A DNA stretch of 64,000 nucleotides, from NCBI RefSeq assembly GCF_003115855.1, contig NZ_KZ819073.1, positions 62,001-126,000 of the forward strand, written 5' to 3'. Numbering within the stretch: the first letter of the stretch is position 1; each line of letters starts with the position of its first letter. Source of the DNA: Brenneria corticis (GTDB taxonomy: Bacteria > Pseudomonadota > Gammaproteobacteria > Enterobacterales > Enterobacteriaceae). The notes under the pieces are model-generated. The model made no database searches. It saw only the letters and a program-made list of their open reading frames with translations, and was not told where the DNA came from. The position numbers and the translations under genes were made by a program. Positions 25,938-34,977 of the stretch are shown piece by piece.

Positions 25938-27299
25938 ATGGAACAACAATCCGCCAGGCTTAAGCGTGGGCTGAGCACGCGGCATATCCGTTTTATCGCC
26001 CTGGGTTCGGCGATCGGAACCGGTCTTTTTTATGGTTCGGCCAACGCCATTCAGATGGCCGGGCCCAGCGTCCTGCTGGCTTACCTGATCGGCGGGGTCG
26101 TGGCTTATATCATTATGCGGGCGCTGGGCGAAATGTCGGTGCATAACCCGCAGTCCAGCTCTTTTTCCCGCTATGCGCAGGATTACCTCGGGCCGCTGGC
26201 GGGCTATATCACCGGCTGGACCTACTGCTTCGAGATGCTGATTGTCGCCATTGCCGATGTCACCGCATTCGGCATTTATATGGGCGTGTGGTTCCCGGCG
26301 GTTCCCCACTGGATCTGGGTGCTGAGCGTGGTGCTGATCATCGGCGCCATTAACCTGATGAATGTGAAAGTCTTCGGCGAGCTGGAGTTCTGGCTCTCTT
26401 TCTTCAAGGTCGCCACCATCATTATTATGATTCTGGCGGGGATCGGCATTATCGTCTGGGGCATCGGCAACGGCGGCGAACCCACCGGCATTCATAACCT
26501 ATGGACCAACGGCGGGTTCTTCAGTAACGGCGTGATGGGAATGATTCTCTCGTTGCAGATGGTGATGTTTGCTTACGGCGGGGTGGAAATTATCGGTATT
26601 ACCGCCGGCGAGGCCAAGGATCCGCAAAAATCCATTCCCCGGGCCATCAATTCCGTTCCCTGGCGCATTCTGGTGTTCTATGTGGGCACGCTGTTTGTGA
26701 TCATGTCGATTTACCCCTGGAACCAGGTCGGCACCCACGGCAGCCCCTTTGTGCTGACGTTCCAGCATCTGGGGATTACCGCCGCCGCCGGCATCCTGAA
26801 TTTTGTGGTGATCACCGCCTCGCTGTCGGCGATTAACAGCGATGTGTTCGGCGTCGGCCGCATGTTGCACGGCATGGCCGAACAGGGCCACGCGCCGCAA
26901 ATCTTTACCCGCCTTTCCCGGCGCGGCATACCCTGGGTAACGGTGGTGGTGATGATCACGGCGCTGCTGGTGGCGGTGTATCTGAACTACATCATGCCGG
27001 GCAAAGTCTTTCTGGTTATCGCCTCGCTGGCGACGTTCGCCACCGTTTGGGTCTGGATCATGATCCTGTGCTCGCAAATCGCTTTCCGCCGCCGCCTGAG
27101 CCGCGAGGAAGTGAAGTCGCTGGCTTTCCCGCTGCGCGGCGGTACGGCGACCTCGCTGTTCGCCATTATTTTCCTGCTGTTTATTATCGGCTTGATCGGC
27201 TACTTTCCGGCCACGAGGGTTTCGCTTTATGTCGGCGTTATCTGGATTGTACTGCTGCTGGCGGGCTACCTGATCAAGAAGCGCCATCAGCAACGGTAG
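25938..27299 (+). CDS. proY: Proline-specific permease ProY
   Basis: This 453-residue inner-membrane amino acid permease of the APC superfamily has about twelve transmembrane segments, with the family signature FIALGSAIGTGLFYGSA near the N-terminus and GITAGEAKDPQKSIPRAINSVPWRIL in the middle. The start at 25938 (MEQQSARLKRGLSTRHIRF) matches ProY; the frame is open earlier but overlaps the brnQ terminator. The brnQ-proY order is as in E. coli. Proline specificity is transferred from the family. Confidence 0.93.
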   Translation: MEQQSARLKRGLSTRHIRFIALGSAIGTGLFYGSANAIQMAGPSVLLAYLIGGVVAYIIMRALGEMSVHNPQSSSFSRYAQDYLGPLAGYITGWTYCFEMLIVAIADVTAFGIYMGVWFPAVPHWIWVLSVVLIIGAINLMNVKVFGELEFWLSFFKVATIIIMILAGIGIIVWGIGNGGEPTGIHNLWTNGGFFSNGVMGMILSLQMVMFAYGGVEIIGITAGEAKDPQKSIPRAINSVPWRILVFYVGTLFVIMSIYPWNQVGTHGSPFVLTFQHLGITAAAGILNFVVITASLSAINSDVFGVGRMLHGMAEQGHAPQIFTRLSRRGIPWVTVVVMITALLVAVYLNYIMPGKVFLVIASLATFATVWVWIMILCSQIAFRRRLSREEVKSLAFPLRGGTATSLFAIIFLLFIIGLIGYFPATRVSLYVGVIWIVLLLAGYLIKKRHQQR

Positions 27300-27308
27300 G
27301 ACGGGCAT

Positions 27309-27340
27309 ACGGGGATAAAGGTTTCATCCCCGTTTTACTT
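27309..27340 (+). terminator. Rho-independent terminator of proY
   Basis: The stem ACGGGGAT / ATCCCCGT (27309-27316 and 27326-27333) is followed by TTTACTT. It lies in the 56-bp gap to the convergent mscM gene. Confidence 0.75.
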
Positions 27341-27355
27341 TCCGCGGGCGGTGAG

Positions 27356-28627
27356 TTAACGGGCGGCGACCGCCTGCCGCGCCAGCGCCTGCATATCATG
27401 GCCGGTCGGCGTCTGATGCACGCGCAACTCGAACTCCGGCATAACGGCGAAGATATGGTCGAAAATGTCCGCCTGTATGCTTTCGTACTCCACCCAGGCG
27501 GTGGTATTGGTAAAGGCGTAAATTTCCAGCGGTAAGCCTTCCGGCGTCGGCGCCAGCTGGCGCACCATCAGCGTCATGCCTTTATGAATCCCCGAATGCG
27601 CGCTCAGATAAGCCTGAAGATAGGCGCGGAACGTCCCCAGGTTGGTCAGCCGGCGTCCGTTGAGCGGGGAGGAGAGATCGACGCCGTCCTGCGCGTTATA
27701 CTGTTGCAATTCATTGGTTTTGTGCGCGATATACGGCGAGAGCAGCCTGCTGCGCAGCAGCCGCTGCTGTTCGTCTTCGGTCATGAAATGCACGCTGGTG
27801 GTGTCGATATTGACGCTGCGCTTGATGCGCCGGCCTCCCGATTCCGACATGGCGCGCCAGTTTTTGAAAGAGTCCGAAATCAGGGCGTAGGTAGGGATGG
27901 TGGTGATGGTATTGTCCCAGTTTTTGACTTTAACCGTGGTCAATCCGATATCGATTACCGCGCCGTCGGCGCCGTATTTCGGCATTTCCAGCCAGTCCCC
28001 CAGCAACAGCATATTATTGGCCGAGAGCTGGATGCCGGCCACCAACCCCATAATCGGATCTTTGAAAATCAGCATCAGGACGGCGGTCATCGCCCCCAGA
28101 CCGCTGATCAGAATCAACGGCGATTTTCCTATCAGCAGCGACACCACCATAATGCCGATCACGATGGTGGCGATCAGCTTCAGGCTTTGAAATATTCCCC
28201 GCAGCGGCAGCTGGGTGGCGACTTTCGAACGCGATGAAACGGTCAGCAGAATATCAAGCAGCGAAAACAGCACCAGCAAAGCGAAAATCATGATCCAGAC
28301 CTGAGAACAGATCACCAGCGCTTCACGGGTTTCACTTTGGGACGGCAGCCACAGTACCACCTGAATATTGAGAATAATGCCCTGCAGCAGAAAGGCCAGA
28401 CGATTAAACAGATTATGCTGCGTTAACGCCTGCTTCCAGCCGGGGGCGCCGGCGTTGTGCGCTTTGTTTAACGAACGTAATACCATTCTTTTTAGCACCA
28501 CCTGATGGAGAATCAGATGGATGACGGCTGAAATCAGCAATATCAGCCCCAGAACAATCAGTAGCGCAATTATGCCAGCCTGTTGCATTCCCGCGTTTTC
28601 CAGCCACAGCGCAAGATTTTGTTGCAT
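27356..28627 (-). CDS. mscM: Miniconductance mechanosensitive channel (YbdG/MscM)
   Basis: This 423-residue MscS-superfamily channel has about five N-terminal membrane helices, the pore-lining helix around LISGLGAMTAVLMLIFKDPIMG, and the beta domain beginning GIQLSANNMLLLGDWLEMP, followed by a YbdG-type C-terminal domain. It opens on osmotic downshock to release solutes. Length and the IDIGLTTVKVKNWDNTITTIPTY segment match YbdG better than MscS. It is located between proY and the peroxiredoxin gene; in E. coli ybdG lies elsewhere. Confidence 0.92.
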   Translation of the reverse strand: MQQNLALWLENAGMQQAGIIALLIVLGLILLISAVIHLILHQVVLKRMVLRSLNKAHNAGAPGWKQALTQHNLFNRLAFLLQGIILNIQVVLWLPSQSETREALVICSQVWIMIFALLVLFSLLDILLTVSSRSKVATQLPLRGIFQSLKLIATIVIGIMVVSLLIGKSPLILISGLGAMTAVLMLIFKDPIMGLVAGIQLSANNMLLLGDWLEMPKYGADGAVIDIGLTTVKVKNWDNTITTIPTYALISDSFKNWRAMSESGGRRIKRSVNIDTTSVHFMTEDEQQRLLRSRLLSPYIAHKTNELQQYNAQDGVDLSSPLNGRRLTNLGTFRAYLQAYLSAHSGIHKGMTLMVRQLAPTPEGLPLEIYAFTNTTAWVEYESIQADIFDHIFAVMPEFELRVHQTPTGHDMQALARQAVAAR

Positions 28628-28780
28628 GCGTTTCCTCTTTTTTATGCCGGCAAACCGGCCGGCCGTGTTGATGGTGCGTACCCTAAGGCTAAAGATTTTG
28701 GGCGCGGTCCGTCAATTTTTGTTTTTAGCGCCCTGGCTGGGGATGACAATAGCAGGAAAAGAGCGGTAAGCGGGGGATAT

Positions 28781-28809
28781 AAAAAAGCCAGCGGCCTTGG
28801 GCCGCTGGC
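28781..28809 (-). terminator. Rho-independent terminator of the peroxiredoxin gene
   Basis: Read on the minus strand, GCCAGCGGC and GCCGCTGGC, separated by CCAAG, form a 9-bp stem followed by TTTTTT. It begins 22 bp after the stop codon. Confidence 0.88.
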
Positions 28810-28830
28810 TTAGGGGGAAGTACGGCGCGA

Positions 28831-29433
28831 TTACAGCTTGTCGGCGTTTTCCGACAGGTATTTCGCTACGCCGTCCGGCGACGCGCCCATGCCGGATTTG
28901 CCTTTTTCCCACTGGGCCGGGCACACTTCGCCGTGGTCTTCGTGGAATTGCAGCGCGTCGACCATGCGTAGCATCTCGTCAATATTGCGGCCCAGCGGCA
29001 GATCGTTCACCACCTGATGACGCACGATGCCCTCTTTGTCGATCAGGAAAGATCCGCGCAGCGCCACGCCGGCGTCCGGATGTTCGATGCCGTAGGCTTT
29101 CTGGATCTCGCGTTTAACGTCGGCGACCATGGCGTATTTCACTTCGCCGATGCCGCCTTTGGCGACCGGGGTTTGACGCCAGGCGTTATGCACGAACTCG
29201 GAGTCGAAGGAGACGCCGACCACTTCAACGCCGCGCTGCTGGAATTCGGCATAACGGTGATCGAAGGCGATCAGTTCCGACGGGCAGACAAAGGTAAAAT
29301 CCATCGGCCAGAAGAAGATCACCGCCGCTTTACCGGCGATATGTTTTTTCAGGTTGAAGTTTTCAACGATTTCACCGCTGCCGAGAACGGCCGCGGCGGT
29401 GAAGTCAGGGGCTTGACGCGTAACCAGTACCAT
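28831..29433 (-). CDS. Typical 2-Cys peroxiredoxin (AhpC/Prx1 type, peroxiredoxin C)
   Basis: This 200-residue cytosolic peroxidase reduces H2O2 and alkyl hydroperoxides. The peroxidatic Cys50 lies in the FTFVCPSEL motif and the resolving Cys171 in GEVCPAQWEKG. The segment KYAMVADVKREIQKAYGI and the lack of an AhpC-type C-terminus place it with the eukaryote-like Prx1/peroxiredoxin C group rather than AhpC of the AhpCF pair; no ahpF follows. Strong ribosome-binding site ACAGGAG. A nearly complete OxyR site lies 105-141 bp upstream, suggesting peroxide induction. It is monocistronic with its own terminator. Confidence 0.93.
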   Translation of the reverse strand: MVLVTRQAPDFTAAAVLGSGEIVENFNLKKHIAGKAAVIFFWPMDFTFVCPSELIAFDHRYAEFQQRGVEVVGVSFDSEFVHNAWRQTPVAKGGIGEVKYAMVADVKREIQKAYGIEHPDAGVALRGSFLIDKEGIVRHQVVNDLPLGRNIDEMLRMVDALQFHEDHGEVCPAQWEKGKSGMGASPDGVAKYLSENADKL

Positions 29434-29537
29434 AATTACTCCTGTAATTTGTCGTTAATGGTGGAGTGATGTACAAAACAGCAGTAAGTATAGGGATTTT
29501 AGCGCGGCGAATACAGGCAAAGAGACCAATCGATGAG

Positions 29538-29574
29538 ATAGCTTTTACCTATTGAACCAATAGGGCATATATAT
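29538..29574 (-). promoter_or_regulatory. Candidate OxyR binding site
   Basis: On the plus strand: ATAG-CTTTTAC-CTAT (29538-29552), a 7-base spacer TGAACCA, then ATAG-GGCATAT-ATAT (29560-29574). The OxyR consensus is two ATAG-N7-CTAT units separated by 7 bases; spacing is exact and 15 of the 16 tetramer positions match. It is placed to activate the peroxiredoxin gene on the minus strand; TATACT at 29492-29487 is a candidate -10 box. Confidence 0.65.
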
Positions 29575-29645
29575 CATAACCTGACATTAACCATGGTCAG
29601 CGTAAGGACAAACGGCGGCGGAAAGATGACGCTAAACCCGCCGGT

Positions 29646-30227
29646 TTATAGCCGTTGCGCTTGCGCCAGCGCCATCATCCGCGGATAGAACTGCCAGAAA
29701 AGCGTTTCAAATTGCGCATAGTTTTGCTCGATATCGCCGAACGAGCCGGAAAGCGCCGCCAGTTTAGGCCGCCGAATCGACATTCTGTGCAGCACATCGG
29801 CAATAAACGGCAGTTCCGCATAGCGTTCCAGCCAGCGTTCCGGCCACAAATAGCGATTCAGATTCTGAAAGCGATCGGGCGTTTGCGCCAGATGCGGCGT
29901 AATTTGCCCCTGCGCCTGACTGACAAAGGAGGGCAGCGATATCCGCGGCTCCAACTGGTGCCAGTGGCGGGCGAGAAAGTGATCCCACAACACATCCAGC
30001 GTAATCGGCGCGACGCGGCGGTAGTCGGCGCTGAAATGCCGGCGCGCCTGTTTTACCTCCGGCAGGCTGTCGGTCAGTGAATCGACGCGGCGATGCAGAC
30101 GGATGCCCGCAACGATATCGGCGGGGTAGCTGTCCTGGGGGTTGCCGCGCACAAAATCCGCCATCAGATTGCCTAACAGCGAACTGTCGGCCAGCGCGGC
30201 CAGGTGGAGGTGAGCAAGAAAATTCAT
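29646..30227 (-). CDS. acpH: Acyl carrier protein phosphodiesterase
   Basis: This 193-residue HD-like enzyme removes the 4'-phosphopantetheine arm from holo-ACP. Family segments: MNFLAHLHLAALADSSLLGN, FVRGNPQDSYPADIVAGIRLHRRVD and APITLDVLWDHFLARHW. The start at 30227 matches E. coli AcpH (YajB); the ATG six codons upstream is less likely. It is divergent from queA, as in E. coli, where malZ intervenes between proY and acpH. Confidence 0.94.
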   Translation of the reverse strand: MNFLAHLHLAALADSSLLGNLMADFVRGNPQDSYPADIVAGIRLHRRVDSLTDSLPEVKQARRHFSADYRRVAPITLDVLWDHFLARHWHQLEPRISLPSFVSQAQGQITPHLAQTPDRFQNLNRYLWPERWLERYAELPFIADVLHRMSIRRPKLAALSGSFGDIEQNYAQFETLFWQFYPRMMALAQAQRL

Positions 30228-30340
30228 GGCGACAGTATAATGCATTGCGCCCGCCGCGCGCTTATTTCTTGCAGCCTGCCGCTTGCGGCTCTAGACTAGG
30301 CCGCCCTTTTTTAACGTATTAAACAGCTAAGTGAATTGCC

Positions 30341-31408
30341 ATGCGCGTTGCCGATTTTTCGTTTGAACTTCCCGAGTCATTGATTGCCCACTATCCGCAG
30401 GCGCAGCGCAGCGGTTGCCGGCTGCTGTCGCTGGACGGGCCGACGGGAAAGGTGACGCACGAGGTGTTTACCGATTTGCTGAATAAGCTGGATGCGGGCG
30501 ATCTGCTGGTGTTCAACGATACGCGGGTGATCCCCGCGCGGCTGTTCGGGCGCAAGGCCAGCGGCGGCAAGCTGGAGGTGCTGGTGGAGCGGGTGCTGGA
30601 TGAACGCCGGGTGCTGGCCCACGTGCGCGCATCGAAAGCGCCCAAGCCCGGAACCGAGCTGCTGCTGGGCGACGACGAGAGCGTTCGGGCGACGATGGCG
30701 GCCCGCCATGACGCATTGTTTGAACTGCATTTCGACGACTCCCGCGACGTATTGTCGATTCTGAACGCCATCGGCCATATTCCGCTGCCGCCTTATATCG
30801 ACCGGCCGGACGAAGAGGCCGACCGCGAGCTCTATCAGACGGTCTACAGCCAGCGTCCGGGCGCGGTGGCCGCGCCGACGGCCGGTTTGCACTTTGATGA
30901 ACCCATGCTGGCGGCGCTGCGCGAAAAGGGCGTGGAAATGGCGTTCGTCACCCTGCACGTCGGGGCCGGAACCTTTCAGCCGGTGCGGGTGGAGTCGATA
31001 GAAGACCACGTGATGCACGCCGAATATGCCGAGGTGCCGCAGGCGGTGGTTGACGCGGTGCTGGCCTGTAAGGCGCGCGGGAACCGGGTGGTGGCGGTCG
31101 GCACCACCTCGGTGCGTTCGCTGGAAAGCGCCGCGCAGGCCAGCAGGGACGCGCCGATTGCGCCGTTTTTCGGCGACACGCGGATCTTTATCTATCCCGG
31201 CTATCGCTACCGGATTATCGATGCGCTGGTGACCAACTTTCACCTGCCTGAATCCACGCTGATTATGCTGGTGTCGGCGTTTGCCGGGTATCGGCACACC
31301 CTGTCCGCCTATCGGCAGGCGGTGGCCGAGCAATACCGTTTTTTCAGCTATGGCGATGCGATGTTTATTACGCGCAACCCCGCGGCCGAACAGGAGAAAG
31401 TCGGATAA
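30341..31408 (+). CDS. queA: tRNA preQ1(34) S-adenosylmethionine ribosyltransferase-isomerase
   Basis: This 355-residue enzyme transfers and isomerises the ribosyl group of SAM onto preQ1 at tRNA position 34, making epoxyqueuosine. Typical N-terminus MRVADFSFELPESLIAHYPQ; also FNDTRVIPARLFGRK and PGAVAAPTAGLHFDEPML, and the C-terminal NFHLPESTLIMLVSAFAG. The length equals the family norm. It is followed by tgt after 106 bp; together they make queuosine-modified tRNAs for Asn, Asp, His and Tyr. Confidence 0.96.
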   Translation: MRVADFSFELPESLIAHYPQAQRSGCRLLSLDGPTGKVTHEVFTDLLNKLDAGDLLVFNDTRVIPARLFGRKASGGKLEVLVERVLDERRVLAHVRASKAPKPGTELLLGDDESVRATMAARHDALFELHFDDSRDVLSILNAIGHIPLPPYIDRPDEEADRELYQTVYSQRPGAVAAPTAGLHFDEPMLAALREKGVEMAFVTLHVGAGTFQPVRVESIEDHVMHAEYAEVPQAVVDAVLACKARGNRVVAVGTTSVRSLESAAQASRDAPIAPFFGDTRIFIYPGYRYRIIDALVTNFHLPESTLIMLVSAFAGYRHTLSAYRQAVAEQYRFFSYGDAMFITRNPAAEQEKVG

Positions 31409-31514
31409 TTTCCCGGCCCGATCGTCCATACGCGCCGCAGACCAGGCTCTGTCAGGCGTTCATTTGATATTATCAACATCAACATCGGACTGTTTTTCCG
31501 ATGCTGGAGGTTAA

Positions 31515-32660
31515 GTGAAGTACGAACTGCAAACAACCGACGGCCGGGCCCGGCGCGGCAGATTGATTTTTGAACGCGGCGTGGTGGAAACCCCGGCGTT
31601 TATGCCGGTGGGCACCTACGGCACGGTGAAAGGGATGACGCCGGAAGAAGTAAAAGAGACCGGCGCGCAGATCCTGCTGGGCAATACCTTTCATCTGTGG
31701 CTGCGTCCCGGCCAGGAAATTATGAAATTGCACGGCGACCTGCACGATTTTATGCAGTGGCACGGGCCGATCCTCACCGACTCCGGCGGTTTCCAGGTGT
31801 TCAGCCTGGGGGATATCCGCAAGATCACCGAAGAGGGCGTGCATTTCCGTAACCCCATCAACGGCGACGCCATTTTCCTCAGCCCGGAAAAATCGATGGA
31901 AATCCAGTACGATCTGGGCTCGGACGTGGTGATGATCTTTGACGAATGCACCCCTTACCCCGCCGACTGGGACTATGCCAAGCGCTCGATGGAGATGTCC
32001 CTGCGCTGGGCGAAGCGTAGCCGTCAGCGCTTTGACGAACTGAATAATAACAATGCCCTGTTCGGCATTATTCAGGGCGGCGTTTACGAAGATTTACGTG
32101 ACGTATCGGTAAAAGGGCTGGTAGACATTGGCTTTGATGGGTACGCTGTGGGCGGTTTGGCGGTTGGCGAGCCGAAAGCGGACATGCACCGTATTCTGGA
32201 GCACGTCTGTCCGCAGATCCCGGCGGATAAGCCGCGCTACCTGATGGGCGTCGGCAAGCCGGAGGATTTGGTGGAAGGCGTGCGGCGCGGCATTGATATG
32301 TTTGACTGCGTGATGCCGACGCGCAACGCGCGCAACGGTCATCTGTTCGTCACCGACGGCGTGGTGAAAATCCGCAACGCGCAGCATAAGGACGATGTGA
32401 GCCCGCTTGACGCGCATTGTGATTGCTACACGTGTCGCAATTATAGCCGCGCCTACTTGCATCATCTTGACCGTTGCAACGAAATACTCGGGGCGCGGCT
32501 CAATACCATCCATAATTTGCGTTATTATCAACGTTTGATGGCGGGTTTACGTCAGGCCATCGAAGAGGGTAAATTAGAGCACTTTGTGGTGGATTTTTAC
32601 CAACGGATAGGCAAACCGATACCGCCGCTTGCTGATAAAAACGTTGCTGACAGTAACTGA
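31515..32660 (+). CDS. tgt: tRNA-guanine(34) transglycosylase
   Basis: This 381-residue TIM-barrel enzyme swaps guanine 34 for preQ1. The active-site segment LTDSGGFQVFSLGD contains the first catalytic Asp and GIDMFDCVMPTRNARNG the nucleophilic Asp; zinc is held by CDCYTCRNYSRAYLHH. The start is GTG at 31515, preceded by GGAGG, the same initiation codon as in E. coli. It lies between queA and the yajC-secDF genes; a 99-bp gap before yajC holds a likely promoter. Confidence 0.97.
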   Translation: MKYELQTTDGRARRGRLIFERGVVETPAFMPVGTYGTVKGMTPEEVKETGAQILLGNTFHLWLRPGQEIMKLHGDLHDFMQWHGPILTDSGGFQVFSLGDIRKITEEGVHFRNPINGDAIFLSPEKSMEIQYDLGSDVVMIFDECTPYPADWDYAKRSMEMSLRWAKRSRQRFDELNNNNALFGIIQGGVYEDLRDVSVKGLVDIGFDGYAVGGLAVGEPKADMHRILEHVCPQIPADKPRYLMGVGKPEDLVEGVRRGIDMFDCVMPTRNARNGHLFVTDGVVKIRNAQHKDDVSPLDAHCDCYTCRNYSRAYLHHLDRCNEILGARLNTIHNLRYYQRLMAGLRQAIEEGKLEHFVVDFYQRIGKPIPPLADKNVADSN

Positions 32661-32759
32661 CCGCCAGCTTTGAAATTGTGCTTTTTATTATTCACTGTTG
32701 TAACGTTGATAGCCTATCTTTCGATAGCTTATCTTTTTGACAAAAAAGAGGAAATTTAA

Positions 32760-33092
32760 ATGAGTCTTTTTATCTCCGATGCTGTAGCAGCGACTGGCGC
32801 TCCGGCTCAGGGAAGCCCGTACTCTCTGGTTATCATGCTGGCCGTTTTCGGTCTGATTTTCTACTTTATGATCCTGCGTCCGCAGCAGAAACGCGCCAAG
32901 GAACATAAAAAATTAATGGATTCCATCACCAAGGGTGATGAAGTTCTGACCACCGGCGGTCTGGTCGGGCGGGTGACGAAAGTGTCTGAAACCGGCTACA
33001 TCGCCATTGCGTTGAATGACACCAACGAAGTGGTTATCAAACGTGATTTCGTGGCTTCCGTACTGCCGAAGGGCACGATTAAAGCCCTGTAA
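32760..33092 (+). CDS. yajC: Sec translocon accessory protein YajC
   Basis: This 110-residue single-span inner-membrane protein associates with SecDF and the SecYEG/YidC holotranslocon. The hydrophobic segment PYSLVIMLAVFGLIFYFMILRP is followed by the conserved QQKRAKEHKKLMDSI and a small beta domain with GDEVLTTGGLVGRV. Strong ribosome-binding site AGAGGAAA. It is followed by secD after 27 bp in the same operon. Confidence 0.97.
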   Translation: MSLFISDAVAATGAPAQGSPYSLVIMLAVFGLIFYFMILRPQQKRAKEHKKLMDSITKGDEVLTTGGLVGRVTKVSETGYIAIALNDTNEVVIKRDFVASVLPKGTIKAL

Positions 33093-33119
33093 TTTTTGAT
33101 TTTCCCGAAGGGAACTGCC

Positions 33120-34967
33120 GTGTTAAACCGTTATCCTTTGTGGAAGTACCTGACGCTGATCGTGGCTTTGCTCATCGGTCTGCTCTATGCGCTTCCTAAC
33201 CTGTATGGTGAGGATCCGGCGGTACAAGTTACTGGCGCGCGGGGAACCGCCGCCAGCGAAACGACGCTGATCCAAGTCCAGAATGTATTAAAAGAGCAAA
33301 ATATCACCAGTAAGTCGATTGCATTGGAAAACGGTGCGATTCTGGCTCGCTTCTCCAACCCGGACGTTCAGATCCGCGCTCGTGAAGCTCTCCTCACTGA
33401 ACTGGGCGACAAATTTGTTGTGGCGCTCAACCTGGCTCCGGCCACCCCGACCTGGCTGCGCGTCCTGGGCGCGGAGCCGATGAAGCTGGGGCTCGACCTG
33501 CGCGGCGGCGTTCACTTCCTGATGGAAGTGGATATGGATACCGCATTGGGCAAGCTGCAAGAACAGACCCTGGATTCGCTGCGCAGCGATCTGCGCGAGA
33601 AAAACATCCCTTACGCCGCGGTGCGTAAAACCGAAAATTACGGCGTCGAAGTGCGTTTCCGCGATGCGCAGACCCGGGATGACGGCGTGAGCTATCTGAC
33701 CACCCGCCACCGCGATCTGGTCATCAGCGCCAGCGGCGGCAATCTGCTGCGCGCGGTGATGAGCAACGAGCGCCTGCGCGAGGCGCGCGAATATGCGGTG
33801 CAGCAAAACATCAATATCCTGCGTAACCGCGTCAACCAGCTGGGCGTCGCCGAACCGCTGGTGCAGCGTCAGGGCGCCGACCGTATCGTCGTCGAACTGC
33901 CGGGGATTCAGGATACCGCGCGCGCCAAGGAAATTCTGGGCGCCACGGCCACGCTGGAGTTCCGTCTGGTGAACAGCGACGCCGACGCCACCGCGGCGGC
34001 CAACGGCCGCGTGCCGGGCGATTCCGAAGTGAAGAACATGCGCGACGGCGCGCCGGTCGTGCTGTTTAAGCGCGTTATTCTGACCGGCGACCACATCACC
34101 GACTCCACGTCGAGCACCGATGAATACAACCGTCCGCAGGTGAATATTTCACTGGACAGCGCCGGCGGCAACACCATGTCCAACTTCACCAAGGACAGCA
34201 TCGGCAAACTGATGGCGACGCTGTTCGTTGAATACAAGGACAGCGGCAAGAAAGACGCCAACGGCCGGGCGATCCTGGAGAAGCAGGAAGAAGTGATCAA
34301 CGTGGCGACGATTCAGTCGCGTCTGGGCAACAGCTTCCGCATTACCGGCATCGACAACCCGAACGAAGCGCGCCAGCTCTCCCTGCTGCTGCGCGCCGGC
34401 GCGCTGATTGCGCCGATCCAGATTGTGGAAGAGCGCACCATCGGCCCGACGCTGGGGATGCAGAATATCACCCAGGGTCTGGAAGCCTGCCTGTGGGGCC
34501 TGGTCGCCTCCATCGTCTTTATGGTGGTCTATTACCGTAAATTCGGGGTGATCGCCACCACCGCGCTGATCGCCAACCTGGTGATGATCGTCGGCGTGAT
34601 GTCGCTGCTGCCGGGGGCGACGCTGACCATGCCGGGCATTGCCGGCATCGTGCTGACGCTGGCGGTGGCGGTGGATGCCAACGTACTGATAAACGAGCGT
34701 ATCAAAGAAGAGCTGAGAAACGGACGCAGCGTCCAGCAGGCGATTCACGAAGGGTATAAAGGCGCATTCTCCAGTATCGTGGACGCCAACCTGACCACCC
34801 TGATTACCGCCGTTATTCTGTACGCAGTCGGTACCGGTTCGATTAAAGGCTTTGCCATCACCACGGCGATTGGGGTAGCCACCTCAATGTTTACGGCGAT
34901 TGTCGGTACTCGTGCCATCGTCAACCTGCTTTACGGCGGCAAACGCATTAACAAGCTGTCTATCTGA
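33120..34967 (+). CDS. secD: Protein translocase subunit SecD
   Basis: This 615-residue inner-membrane RND-superfamily protein, with SecF, uses the proton gradient to help pull preproteins out of SecYEG. It has one N-terminal membrane span (LNRYPLWKYLTLIVALLIGL), the P1 periplasmic domain with GLDLRGGVHFLMEVD, and five C-terminal spans including PGIAGIVLTLAVAVDANVLI with the functional Asp. The start is GTG at 33120, giving the same N-terminus as E. coli SecD. Confidence 0.97.
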   Translation: MLNRYPLWKYLTLIVALLIGLLYALPNLYGEDPAVQVTGARGTAASETTLIQVQNVLKEQNITSKSIALENGAILARFSNPDVQIRAREALLTELGDKFVVALNLAPATPTWLRVLGAEPMKLGLDLRGGVHFLMEVDMDTALGKLQEQTLDSLRSDLREKNIPYAAVRKTENYGVEVRFRDAQTRDDGVSYLTTRHRDLVISASGGNLLRAVMSNERLREAREYAVQQNINILRNRVNQLGVAEPLVQRQGADRIVVELPGIQDTARAKEILGATATLEFRLVNSDADATAAANGRVPGDSEVKNMRDGAPVVLFKRVILTGDHITDSTSSTDEYNRPQVNISLDSAGGNTMSNFTKDSIGKLMATLFVEYKDSGKKDANGRAILEKQEEVINVATIQSRLGNSFRITGIDNPNEARQLSLLLRAGALIAPIQIVEERTIGPTLGMQNITQGLEACLWGLVASIVFMVVYYRKFGVIATTALIANLVMIVGVMSLLPGATLTMPGIAGIVLTLAVAVDANVLINERIKEELRNGRSVQQAIHEGYKGAFSSIVDANLTTLITAVILYAVGTGSIKGFAITTAIGVATSMFTAIVGTRAIVNLLYGGKRINKLSI

Positions 34968-34977
34968 GGAGTGCGTT

